Assembly (NCBI GenBank): GCA_021771715.1
Contig: JAETOO010000002.1
Location: 1 to 64,000, forward strand
Reading direction: 5' to 3'
Length of the DNA: 64,000 nucleotides
Source: Oscillospiraceae bacterium
Lineage (GTDB): Bacteria; Bacillota; Clostridia; Lachnospirales; Lachnospiraceae
This document shows positions 41,395-49,544 of this stretch, piece after piece (the stretch's first letter is position 1; the number at the start of each line of letters is the position of its first letter). Under the pieces are notes generated by a model. That model saw only the letters and a list, made by a program, of their open reading frames with translations. It was not told the origin of the DNA and did no database searches. The position numbers were made by a program, and so were the translations under genes.

Positions 41395-41958
41395 TTATTC
41401 CAAATCTGCATGTCTGCAAAACATGGTGTCTGAAGTTTCGTTCATGCGATCCATCAATTCCAGGATTATGCCGTCATATACCAAAAAAGAAATCTGCTCA
41501 AATGCAGAACCCATTGGCTGAACAGACGTAATTTCCATACTCTTGTTTTTTAACTTCGGAGAAACTCCTGGCAGAACTACAACTGCCTCAGCCAACCCCG
41601 CAATAGACGATTTTTCATCCATTGTAATCAATGCAATTTTAACATTGTTTTTCTTTGCCCTTTTCGCCATCGCCACCAAACTTTCCGTCTCACCGGAACC
41701 TGACCCGAGAATCAGCAAATCGCCTTTCTGTGTATGTGGATTGGATATCTCTCCCACGCTGCTGACAGAAAGTCCCAAATGCATCAGCCGATTCGTAAAT
41801 GCTTTCATCGCCACTCCACTTCGACCTGCACCCGCTGTAAAAATGTGATTTGCACTGAGAATGACATCTGCCAGTTGGCCAAGCTGTTCATCATTCACAT
41901 AGTTCAGATTATTGATAAGCTCCCCTAATATTTTTCCTGTATACTCTTTGACACTCAT
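41395..41958 (-). CDS. hxlB: 6-phospho-3-hexuloisomerase (SIS domain)
   Basis: This SIS-domain isomerase interconverts hexulose 6-phosphate and fructose 6-phosphate in the ribulose monophosphate pathway. Its 187 residues match the family length. The sugar-phosphate-binding AGAGRSGVAMKAFTNRLMHL and GSGSGETESLVAMAKRAKK are typical, and the C-terminal SVQPMGSAFEQISFLVYDG is the HxlB signature region. The start overlaps the hxlA stop by four bases, so the two are translationally coupled. Related SIS proteins can act on other hexuloses, so the pathway is inferred mainly from hxlA. Confidence 0.9.
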   Translation of the reverse strand: MSVKEYTGKILGELINNLNYVNDEQLGQLADVILSANHIFTAGAGRSGVAMKAFTNRLMHLGLSVSSVGEISNPHTQKGDLLILGSGSGETESLVAMAKRAKKNNVKIALITMDEKSSIAGLAEAVVVLPGVSPKLKNKSMEITSVQPMGSAFEQISFLVYDGIILELMDRMNETSDTMFCRHADLE

Positions 41959-42599
41959 TTTTCTCTTTCTGCAATCTGTTCCGCCAGTGTTTTCGCTTCT
42001 TTTATCGGGTCTTTTGCATGGGCAATCCCACTCCCCACGATGACAATCTCCGGTTGATATGCTAGGTAGTCATTCAGCGTTGTAACATTGATTCCTCCTG
42101 CAACAGCAATCGCTGTATGCTTCACACAGGAATGCATTTCCCTCAGGTCGTCCAGAGCAGTTCTCCCTGCCGCCTGCTGGTCTACTCCTGTATGCACAGC
42201 AATCACATCGACACCTAATTCTTCAACTCTTTCAATTCTCGATTCTGCATCAGAAACGCAGATCATATCCACCATTACTTTTTTTCCATATCTTTTTGCT
42301 ACAGATACAACATCGGAAATGGTAAGGTCATCTGTCACGGCAAGGACTGTCACATAATCAGCCCCTGCTTTGTACATCAGTTCCGCTTCATATTCCCCGG
42401 CATCCATAATTTTTCCGTCACAAAGGATTTCCAAATCAGGAAATAGCTTTCGGAAACTTCGTACTGCCTCCATACCGTATTCCATCATGAATGGTGTTCC
42501 CACCTCCACAATGTCGATGCTCCGCTGCATCTTGTCTACTAGCTGCAGCGCATCTTCTAATCTCATGTCATCAAGTGCGATTTACAATTTAGTTCTCAT
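41955..42599 (-). pseudogene. hxlA: 3-hexulose-6-phosphate synthase with in-frame stop at codon 6
   Basis: The enzyme (an OMP-decarboxylase-fold aldolase joining formaldehyde and ribulose 5-phosphate, or the reverse) has a natural start at 42599, five bases from AAGGAG, reading MRTKL, then TAA (42584-42582), then IALDDMRLEDALQLVDK. Family members have a glutamine codon here, so CAA to TAA is the likely change. The remaining frame from ATG at 42566 (203 residues) keeps EILCDGKIMDAGEYEAELMY and VAVAGGINVTTL, but lacks the first beta strand with its active-site aspartate. Restart at 42566, stop readthrough or loss of function are the options. Confidence 0.8.
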
Positions 42600-42681
42600 T
42601 CCTTCTCCTTTCCCAGTATTTTTTAATTCCAAATTTGCAATCAAATACATTTTATTATTCTATACTTCATGATTAATGCCA

Positions 42682-42710
42682 ATTATAAACTTGCTTTTTA
42701 TTGTTGTCAA
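42682..42710 (-). promoter_or_regulatory. Perfect consensus promoter of the hxl operon
   Basis: On the minus strand TTGACA (42710-42705) and TATAAT (42687-42682) are exactly 17 bases apart, a fully consensus vegetative promoter. It lies about 80 bases before the original hxlA start. Confidence 0.9.
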
Positions 42711-42726
42711 GATAAAATATTGCGAT

Positions 42727-42741
42727 TTCATGCGATATGAA
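42727..42741. promoter_or_regulatory. Candidate operator between divergent promoters
   Basis: TTCAT-GCGAT-ATGAA is an inverted repeat centred between the hxl promoter and the DeoR-family gene promoter. It is a plausible binding site for the DeoR-type regulator, controlling both directions. Confidence 0.4.
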
Positions 42742-42761
42742 TATTTTTTTATTGGAATTAG

Positions 42762-42789
42762 TTGATTTGTTTTTCGATAGTGGTATAAT
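42762..42789 (+). promoter_or_regulatory. Promoter of the DeoR-family gene
   Basis: TTGATT (42762-42767) and TATAAT (42784-42789) are 16 bases apart, and TGG immediately before the -10 makes it an extended -10 box. Confidence 0.75.
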
Positions 42790-42862
42790 ATAATTAATAA
42801 CATGTTCGCTGGAACTCTATAATTATCAATAGAAAATACTACTTTCAAGAGGAGAATTCAAA

Positions 42863-43636
42863 TTGAAAAAAAGGTTGACAGCAGAAAGAAGAAATGAAAT
42901 CGCACAGTTATTGCTACGGGATGGGAATATAAAAGCCAGTGCCCTTGCCAAACAGTTTGATGTTTCCACGGAAACTATCCGCAAAGACCTGATCTATCTT
43001 GAAGAACAGGGAATAGCGCAGAAAAGCTACGGAGGTGCAATGGCCCGCACAGAATTAATCGAACGTCCTGTTGCATTAAAACAGATGGAAGATATGGATA
43101 TCAAAACAGCAATCGCCCAGAAAGCGATACAGTTTATTCCCGAGAATGGCGTAATCATTTTGGATGCCGGAAGCACTACTTATGCCCTTGCCAAACTTCT
43201 GACACTCAGGAATGACCTTACAATATTTACGAATTCCCTTATAGCGTTGAACATTTTATCCGATTCCTCCAATCGGGTATTTGCACTTGGCGGACTTATC
43301 CGTGGAAGCAGTAAAGGGATGATTGGCGCATGGGCAATTCATGCTTTAAAATCTCTTCATGCCAATATTGCTTTTCTTGGCACTGATGGATTTAAAAATT
43401 TATCCGGTCCTTCTTCCGCATCTTATGATGAATCGGAACTGAAACAAGTCATAGTATCCTGCTGCGAACAGACAATTATACTATGTGACAACACCAAAAT
43501 GAATTCGAATTCTCTTTTCCAATTTTGTGACTGGAAAGATATCTATGCTTTGATTACTAACCAAACAGGCAAAAACGAATCAAAAACTCTAATTGAAAAT
43601 ATCAGCAAAAAGACAAATGTATTTTTCTCCGAATAA
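42863..43636 (+). CDS. DeoR-family transcriptional regulator
   Basis: This is a sugar-phosphate-responsive repressor of the DeoR family, 257 residues. The N-terminal helix-turn-helix reads RRNEIAQLLLRDGNIKASAL, then AKQFDVSTETIRKDLIYLEE, the family signature. The C-terminal DeoRC sensor has GVIILDAGSTTYALAKLL and FTNSLIALNIL. The start is TTG at 42863 with AGAGGAG eight bases upstream. It is divergent from hxlAB and is therefore its likely regulator, sensing a phosphorylated sugar. Confidence 0.9.
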   Translation: MKKRLTAERRNEIAQLLLRDGNIKASALAKQFDVSTETIRKDLIYLEEQGIAQKSYGGAMARTELIERPVALKQMEDMDIKTAIAQKAIQFIPENGVIILDAGSTTYALAKLLTLRNDLTIFTNSLIALNILSDSSNRVFALGGLIRGSSKGMIGAWAIHALKSLHANIAFLGTDGFKNLSGPSSASYDESELKQVIVSCCEQTIILCDNTKMNSNSLFQFCDWKDIYALITNQTGKNESKTLIENISKKTNVFFSE

Positions 43637-43741
43637 ACTATTCTAACAGATGTATTTTGACTTTTTCGGTTCCAAAACTGAATGTGATTTTAATCTGTAT
43701 CCTTCTCCACTCCACGCTGCCAACATTTTGATTTTGTCTTG

Positions 43742-43942
43742 TGGGGGTTCAAATTGGACATACCGAGAGGGTTCACTCTCACATATGAGGGTTCAAATCT
43801 AAGCGCATCCTTACTCTCTGCCTACTACAATCCACAAAACAATAAGAGCTTTCGGTTACACCCAATGTGCCGAAAGCCCTTTATTTCTGCGGTTTCTCCG
43901 ATATTCTATTCCTGCCCTTTGTATCAATTAAGCGATTTTCAT
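43742..43942 (+). other. Right-end sequence 2 of the putative element family
   Basis: GGGGGTTCAAAT, AGGGTTCACTC and GAGGGTTCAAATC (43742-43800) are followed by the hairpin GCTTTCGG/CCGAAAGC (43848-43855 with 43870-43877) and the terminal TTTGTATCAATTAAGCGATT, then TTCAT, ending at 43942. The arrangement copies that at 38576-38743, although most bases between the landmarks differ. Confidence 0.55.
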
Positions 43943-44120
43943 TTCTGCATATACACCAGCAAATTCATATTTCGGATTTCCTTTGATTAACCTTTCATAG
44001 GTTTCTGCCTGATTTTCCAGTGAATCTTCCTGTCTCCGACTATCGTTCGAAACTCTGGCATAAACACATACCCTCTGGATACACAGATACCAAGAAAAGC
44101 CCGGATTTCTCCGAGTCCTT
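43943..44120 (-). pseudogene. Large serine recombinase, N-terminal remnant 3
   Basis: The minus strand encodes QRVCVYARVSNDSRRQEDSL, then ENQAETYERLIKGNPKYEFA and GVYAE before the shared end sequence adds MKIA and a stop. The catalytic serine lies in YARVS. The start codon region is degraded. The break is at the same codon as in remnant 2, although the two recombinases are clearly different sequences. Confidence 0.75.
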
Positions 44121-44198
44121 AAACAATCTGTGGATATTTTTGTGTTTTTTACATATACTGCATTATGGAATGAAATCTGCCGGACTGTGAAAAAGCCG

Positions 44199-44227
44199 TT
44201 GACTTTCAGCCGTCCGTATGGTAGACT
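44199..44227 (+). promoter_or_regulatory. Promoter of the RNA upstream of the Abi gene
   Basis: TTGACT (44199-44204) and TAGACT (44222-44227) are separated by 17 bases. Transcription would start near 44234. Confidence 0.65.
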
Positions 44228-44233
44228 TTACTC

Positions 44234-44300
44234 CAGTGATCAGGTTTCAGATACTCGCGAGGACTGAGACCGGGGGAGGACCTGAGGGCCCTCCTTTTTT
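44234..44300 (+). ncRNA. Candidate structured RNA linked to the Abi_2 gene
   Basis: Directly after the promoter, GGTTTCAG (44243-44250) can pair with CTGAGACC (44264-44271) around the palindrome CTCGCGAG. A second stem, GGAGG with CCTCC (44275-44279 with 44289-44293), is followed by TTTTTT (44295-44300), so the transcript looks self-terminated 27 bases before the Abi gene start. I recall that a structured RNA motif has been reported next to abiF-type genes, but I cannot test whether this is that motif. Confidence 0.5.
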
Positions 44301-44327
44301 ATTTTGCCGGGAAGGTGGGAAACAACT

Positions 44328-45263
44328 GTGGCGAAGCCATTTCTAACATACGATGAGCAGATCGACAAACTGGTGGGTGAAAAGCAATTACAGATCGCCG
44401 ATACAGAATACGCAAAAACGGTTCTCAAAAATATCGGTTATTTTTCCCTGATCGGCGGATATAAAACGCCTTTCATCAATCCAATGACCCGGATCTACCA
44501 AAACAATGCTTCTTTTGAAGATGTGCTCGCCCTATATCAGTTTGACCTTTCCCTGCGGGAACTTGTGTTTCAGTATCTATGCCAGATAGAATGCAAAATC
44601 CGCCAGCTGATTTCTTATTCTTTCTGCAGCAAGCACGGAGAACAGCAAAGCGCATACCTGAATCCCAATAACTACAACAATAACCGGAAGAACGCTTCCG
44701 ATATTGCTTATCTGATACAGCTGCTGACATACCATGCTACCCGCAACAAAGAACATAAATATTTGGTACACCAAAGGAACGTGTATCACAATGTTCCTCT
44801 CTGGGTTCTGGTCAATGCCCTTACATTCGGACAAATATCAAAATTTTACGCATTGCTTCCATTCCAGATGCAGAGCGATATCAGCAAGGAATTTCCAGGT
44901 GTGAATGAAAAGGACCTGGAGAAGTATTTAAAAATCCTCACATTGTTCCGCAATGTTTGCGCCCATAATGAACGGTTGTATTCTTTCCGGATACAGATTG
45001 ATTTTCCGGATACCGTACTGCATGCACAACTTGGAATCGCCAAAAAAGGAAATCAGTACCTGCTCGGCAAACGTGACCTGTTTGGGTTAGTGATTGCCTT
45101 CCGTTACCTTCTTCCGAAGCAGGATTTCCTGGAATTCAAACGTGCGATGATCCACATCCTGCGTAAATACACCAAAAGCAGCAGCCAGATCAGCGAAATT
45201 TCGCTTCTTTCCATGATGGGTTTCCCTTCCAATTGGAAAAACATAACCAAATACCGTATATAA
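44328..45263 (+). CDS. Abi_2-family (AbiD/AbiF-type) HEPN protein
   Basis: This is a phage-defence-type protein of the Abi_2 family, 311 residues. KPFLTYDEQIDKLVGEKQLQ opens the family domain, and YEFDLSLRELVF-like text (YQFDLSLRELVFQYLCQIEC) follows. FRNVCAHNERLYSFR (about residues 213-227) is the RX4H motif of HEPN ribonucleases, so an RNA-cleaving toxin activity is likely. The start is GTG at 44328 after GGGAAGGTGGGA. The short promoter-RNA-terminator unit immediately upstream suggests either an RNA antitoxin or attenuated expression. It sits at the border between the AT-rich island and the core gene rlmD. Confidence 0.88.
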   Translation: MAKPFLTYDEQIDKLVGEKQLQIADTEYAKTVLKNIGYFSLIGGYKTPFINPMTRIYQNNASFEDVLALYQFDLSLRELVFQYLCQIECKIRQLISYSFCSKHGEQQSAYLNPNNYNNNRKNASDIAYLIQLLTYHATRNKEHKYLVHQRNVYHNVPLWVLVNALTFGQISKFYALLPFQMQSDISKEFPGVNEKDLEKYLKILTLFRNVCAHNERLYSFRIQIDFPDTVLHAQLGIAKKGNQYLLGKRDLFGLVIAFRYLLPKQDFLEFKRAMIHILRKYTKSSSQISEISLLSMMGFPSNWKNITKYRI

Positions 45264-45284
45264 TCCCACAGGCCCCGTGGGATT
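45262..45284. terminator. Terminator-like hairpin after the Abi gene
   Basis: AATCCCAC (45262-45269) pairs perfectly with GTGGGATT (45277-45284) and is followed by ATTTG on the plus strand. It begins at the Abi gene stop codon; rlmD converges from the right, so it may serve both strands. Confidence 0.6.
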
Positions 45285-45345
45285 ATTTGCATCAGAAGGC
45301 ATCGAATCGTCACAACTAAAAGCAAATCTACACCCTTTAAACCGC

Positions 45346-46707
45346 TTATTTCCGCACTAATTTCACGATAGTTTCTACATGTACCGAATTTCCAAACATA
45401 TCCGCCGGACAGCACTTCGTGAGTTCATACCCGTTGTCACACAAATACCGCAGATCCCGCGCCAGGGTCGCGGAGTCGCAGCTGACGTAGACGATGCGCT
45501 TTGGTGCCATGCGGAGCATGGTGGCGAGGACGCTCTCCTCGCAGCCCTTGCGGGGAGGGTCGACGACGATGACATCGGCGGTGATGCCTTCTGTTTTATA
45601 TTTTTCCGGGAGGACCTCCTCGGCCTTTCCGACAAAGAACTCCGCGTTTGTGATGTGGTTGAGTGCAGCGTTCTCGCGCGCGTCGCGGATCGCGTCGGGG
45701 ACAATCTCGACTCCGCAGACCTTCTTTGCCCGCTTCGCCAGGAAAAGCGAGATCGTGCCGATTCCGCAGTACAGATCCCACACGGTCTCCGTGCCGGTCA
45801 GCGCTGCGTACTCCAGCGCCTTCGCATAGAGCTTTTCCGTCTGGAGCGGATTGACCTGGTAGAAAGACAGCGGAGAGATCCGAAAACGAATGTCGCCGAT
45901 CGTATCCTCGATGTACGTCTGTCCCCACAGCAGCTTGATTTGGCGGCCCAGGATCACGTTGGTCGCGTCCTTATTGATGTTCAGCGTGATGCTGGTCATG
46001 CCCGGAAGCTGCAAAAGATTCCCGACAAGCTCTTCGCTCTTCGGCAGCGAATCGCCGTTGATGACAATACAGACCATGATCTGTCCGGTCGCAAAACCGA
46101 CGCGCGTCATGACATGGCGGACGAGACCACTGGCGTTCTGCTCCTGATACGGCGGTATTTTGTATGTTTCCATATGAGCCAGCACAATCGAGAGAATCCG
46201 CTGGTTCACCTCTGCCCCCAGCAGACAGTCCGCACACTCGATAATTGAGTGCGTGCGCCCCGCGTAAAATCCGGCAATGAGGCGGCCATCCCTGTCCGTT
46301 CCGACCGGAAACTGCGCTTTGTTGCGGTAACGGTACGGGCGCTCCATGCGAAGGATCGGCTCCATCGGCGGATTCTCAAATTTGCCGATGCGGATCAGGT
46401 TGTTCCTCACCTTCTCCTCCTTAAAGCGAAGCTGCGCCTCATAGCTCATGGCCTGGATCTGGCAGCCTCCGCACTGACGCGAGACAGGGCAGAGCGGCTC
46501 CACGCGGTCCGCACTCGGAACAAGCAGCCTCACGAGACGGGCATAGCCGTAGGTCTTTTTCAGCTTCATGATCTTCGCCTCGGCCACATCGCCGATCACC
46601 GTGTCCTTGACAAAAAATGCCATCCCGTCACAGCGCCCTACGCCGAGCCCTTCGCTGCTCATGTCTTCAATTTTTATCGTAATCAGATCATCCTTTTTCA
46701 TACCCAT
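45346..46707 (-). CDS. rlmD: 23S rRNA (uracil-5-)-methyltransferase, RlmD/RumA family
   Basis: This is an SAM-dependent tRNA/rRNA m5U methyltransferase of the TrmA/RumA family, 453 residues. An N-terminal TRAM domain (about 1-60) precedes the iron-sulfur cysteines in CPVSRQCGGCQ (about 73-83). The SAM-binding motif is DLYCGIGTISLFLA, with VDPPRKGCEESVL and the catalytic nucleophile in YVSCDSATLARDL (near 407). The ATG at 46707 has AAGGAA five bases upstream. Firmicutes often carry several paralogues (RlmCD-type), so the exact uridine cannot be assigned. Confidence 0.92.
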   Translation of the reverse strand: MGMKKDDLITIKIEDMSSEGLGVGRCDGMAFFVKDTVIGDVAEAKIMKLKKTYGYARLVRLLVPSADRVEPLCPVSRQCGGCQIQAMSYEAQLRFKEEKVRNNLIRIGKFENPPMEPILRMERPYRYRNKAQFPVGTDRDGRLIAGFYAGRTHSIIECADCLLGAEVNQRILSIVLAHMETYKIPPYQEQNASGLVRHVMTRVGFATGQIMVCIVINGDSLPKSEELVGNLLQLPGMTSITLNINKDATNVILGRQIKLLWGQTYIEDTIGDIRFRISPLSFYQVNPLQTEKLYAKALEYAALTGTETVWDLYCGIGTISLFLAKRAKKVCGVEIVPDAIRDARENAALNHITNAEFFVGKAEEVLPEKYKTEGITADVIVVDPPRKGCEESVLATMLRMAPKRIVYVSCDSATLARDLRYLCDNGYELTKCCPADMFGNSVHVETIVKLVRK

Positions 46708-47014
46708 TCGCTTTCCTTACCGTTTTCTTCCCATGTGCACCGATCAAAAGTAGCCATACAAAATCCCCCTGTCAGCATACACCGATATTGCATCTCAAAA
46801 CAGTTATCACATCACAACTCCAGGCCTTTCCCAAGCTTCAACTCCAAGAGAATCATCATAACTTCTGATACTTTCCGAAGTTTGATCCCAGCAGTCTCAT
46901 CAATCCCTCTCAGCTGAACCACGTCTGCCAAGACTTCCAACGCTTCCAGGATCTCAACTCGCCCCCTGCATCATACCTCGAACACTTCCAGATACGCAAC
47001 GTAAAGCACTCGCA
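46708..47014. other. Pyrimidine-biased intergenic region
   Basis: No frame with a start signal, hairpin or promoter is evident. The plus strand is poor in G, with loosely recurring CTTCCA and CTTCNGA words about every 25-30 bases. It may be an eroded repeat tract. Confidence 0.3.
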
Positions 47015-47962
47015 TCAGAATTCCGAACTCTTCCGGAGATTCGACTCAAACAGCCGGTTATACCCCAGCCACTCATTGTTCGTCCCGGCGTTTTTCAGGA
47101 TCTCGCGCATCGTCTCGAGCTTTGCATCCGTGTTGTCCGCGTAGTACAGTGCCATCGCCTCCGCGAGCGCCGGTTTCTTCGGGGAGCCGAACTCGAGCTC
47201 GCCGTGGTGCGCCAGGATGCAGTGCTGCAGCTCGCTCATCAGCCGCTTCGGAAAACCTTTGATGTGGCGGCAGCCAAAGCCGACCAGCTCGCATCCCATC
47301 ATGATGTGGCCGAGCAGCTGTCCGTCGTCCGTGTAGTCATTCTCCGGGAAATTGGAAATCTCCTTGAGCTTTCCGACATCGTGAAACACCGCGGCTGTCA
47401 GCAGCAGATCCCTTTTCAGGAACGGATAATGATCCACATAGTAATCGCAGAGCTTCACAACGCCCAGCGTGTGCTCGAGCAGGCCGCCGACAAACGCGTG
47501 GTGCACCGTCTTTGCAGCCGAGTGATTTTTAAAGGCCGTGATGAAGGACTCATTGTCGACAAAGTACATCTGGATCAGCTTCTGCAGATACGGGTTTTCG
47601 ACCTTTTTCATGTAGCCCATCAGTTCCTCGTACATCTTGTCGATATCCTTCTCGCTGACCGGAAGATAATCGCCCGCCACGTACTCCGACTCATCCGCCC
47701 TGCGCGCGCGCCGGATGCTCATCTGCAGCGTCCCCTGAAAGTTCGTCACGTCACCCGTGATAAACACATAGTCCATCACATCAAATTCCCCGATTCCCGA
47801 GGAGTTGGGATCCCAGATCTTCGCGTCGATCGTTCCCGTCTTATCCTGAAGAATCACGTTCTCGTACAGCTTCCCGTTCTTGGCCGTCGCTGACTGTCTG
47901 TATTTACAGAGGTATACCTCACTGATCTTGTCGCCTTCCCGAAATGTCTCAATATATTTCAT
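47015..47962 (-). CDS. yhaM: YhaM-family 3'-5' exoribonuclease
   Basis: This HD-domain exoribonuclease of 315 residues is of the YhaM/CvfD type. An N-terminal OB-fold (about 1-95, including LYENVILQDKTGTIDAKIWD) binds nucleic acid. The HD domain (about 155-300) has HHAFVGGLLEHTLGVVKLCD, the metal-binding AVFHDVGKLKE and CILAHHGELEFGSPKKPALA. The ATG at 47962 has AAAGGAAG upstream. No operon partner is close. Confidence 0.92.
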   Translation of the reverse strand: MKYIETFREGDKISEVYLCKYRQSATAKNGKLYENVILQDKTGTIDAKIWDPNSSGIGEFDVMDYVFITGDVTNFQGTLQMSIRRARRADESEYVAGDYLPVSEKDIDKMYEELMGYMKKVENPYLQKLIQMYFVDNESFITAFKNHSAAKTVHHAFVGGLLEHTLGVVKLCDYYVDHYPFLKRDLLLTAAVFHDVGKLKEISNFPENDYTDDGQLLGHIMMGCELVGFGCRHIKGFPKRLMSELQHCILAHHGELEFGSPKKPALAEAMALYYADNTDAKLETMREILKNAGTNNEWLGYNRLFESNLRKSSEF

Positions 47963-48193
47963 GCTGCTTCCTTTCTTTTTTCCGCACTACATCGCCAGAT
48001 GCCATGCTGCGGTTGTGATTATTTGATTGCAATACCATAATCCCGCCAGTCGCAAAAACGGGATGCGGCCCTTTCGAACCGTCATCCCGCAGTCGTCGGC
48101 TAGTTCACATTATAGAGGAAAAACCACCGTTCCGCAATCCCGAAATCACGGATTTAACAGGCAGCTGCACCGTACAAAAAAATCTTTCTTCCT

Positions 48194-49492
48194 CTATTTC
48201 GTCTCATTTCCCGACAGATAATCCAGGTACTCCTCCCAGGTCATGGCCGGTGTAAATTCGTCACAGATCTGATTCGCCAGCTCCGGCTGTGCAATCAGAT
48301 CATACGCGGTGGCGGCGAGCACCTTCGCCGTCTCCAGGTAGACCCGGCCTTCATCTGCGACCGCCATATCCTTCCCGTGGATCACCCCTGTGATTCCGCC
48401 GTAGCCAAACTGGATGCACGGATAGAACACGCCGAGATCGCCGATATCACCGGCCGCGACACTCCGCTCATCCGTCAGAATCTCCTTCTCGGACGCGAAA
48501 CGCAGCATGTTGCACTTCGCCACCTCTGAGAGCGCATGGCACGGCACAAACGGCAGATAGCCCGGTGTGTCCTCCACGATACACTCGGCCCCGAGCGCCT
48601 GCGCGCAGTGTCTGGCCGCTCTCGTGTACTGCTCACTCAGCTCCCGCATCTTCTCCACATTGAACGAGCGGATATACCCCTCATAGACGACGCGCTCCGG
48701 AATCGAGTTGACCGTCTGCCCGCCCTCCGTCACAATCCCGTGGAACCGGTTCTTGTCCTCATCCACAAACGTCTCCCGCAGCATCCCGGCTGCGCACTGG
48801 AACAGCGCAAACGCGTTCAGCGCATTGATCCCCATGTGGGGCAACACCGCCGCGTGCGCACCGCGCCCCTGGAAGGTAAATTTTTTGTAGATAAAACCGG
48901 CAAGGGCGGAATCCACCGCAAAGTGATACTTCGACTCGCCCATCGCATGCATGTGCAGGCAGAGATCCACATCCCCCAGCACTCCCTCCGCGAGCATATT
49001 GATCTTTCCGGACAGATAGTGCAGCTTTCCCTGCGCGACCAGACCGCGGCGGTACTCCATATCCGTGAACTCCTCCGCCGGCGTAAAAAACAGGCTGACC
49101 TTTCCGCCCTTCTCCGCGGTGATGCCGCACGCGCGAAGCGCCTCGAGCGCGGCGACGGCGATCGCGCACTGGGTACTGTGCCCGCAGCTGTGCGCCGCCT
49201 CCTGATCCGCATGATTCGCCGCCGGATGGCCCGGCGTCGGGATCGCGTCCAGCTCCGCGATCAGCGCGATGTGCGGATGACCAGCCCCGATCGAGACCTG
49301 AAAGCCGGTGAGCGCGTACTCCTGCTCCACCGCAAAGCCCGCCCGCATCAGATACTCGGTCAGGATCCGTTTTGTCTCAAACTCCTTAAATCCCATCTCC
49401 GGGTGTACGAAGAGCGCACGCCCCAACTCCACAATCGCATCCGCATGCCGGTCAATATACTGAAAGCACTGCTCTTTTCTGGACTGTTCCAT
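48194..49492 (-). CDS. M20-family amidohydrolase (AbgB-like)
   Basis: This is a dizinc amidohydrolase of the M20 family, 432 residues, closest in layout to AbgB-type p-aminobenzoyl-glutamate or indole-acyl hydrolases. Visible motifs are ALIAELDAIPTPGHPAAN, SCGHSTQCAIAVAA (first metal region) and VSLFFTPAEEFTD (catalytic glutamate pair). The lid/dimer domain includes FTFQGRGAHAAVLPHMGINA. The ATG at 49492 has AAGGAG six bases upstream. It begins 52 bases after the nucleoside hydrolase stop on the same strand, so it is probably co-expressed. The substrate is unknown. Confidence 0.88.
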   Translation of the reverse strand: MEQSRKEQCFQYIDRHADAIVELGRALFVHPEMGFKEFETKRILTEYLMRAGFAVEQEYALTGFQVSIGAGHPHIALIAELDAIPTPGHPAANHADQEAAHSCGHSTQCAIAVAALEALRACGITAEKGGKVSLFFTPAEEFTDMEYRRGLVAQGKLHYLSGKINMLAEGVLGDVDLCLHMHAMGESKYHFAVDSALAGFIYKKFTFQGRGAHAAVLPHMGINALNAFALFQCAAGMLRETFVDEDKNRFHGIVTEGGQTVNSIPERVVYEGYIRSFNVEKMRELSEQYTRAARHCAQALGAECIVEDTPGYLPFVPCHALSEVAKCNMLRFASEKEILTDERSVAAGDIGDLGVFYPCIQFGYGGITGVIHGKDMAVADEGRVYLETAKVLAATAYDLIAQPELANQICDEFTPAMTWEEYLDYLSGNETK

Positions 49493-49544
49493 CTCGGACT
49501 CCTTTCTCCTATGGTTAAAGTCTCTCTGCGCTGCGGCGGCAAAC

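Noticed and set aside
34704-43803. tRNA gene suggested by GGGTTCAAATC motifs
   Set aside because: The motif resembles a T-loop, but no acceptor, D or anticodon arms can be folded around any copy.
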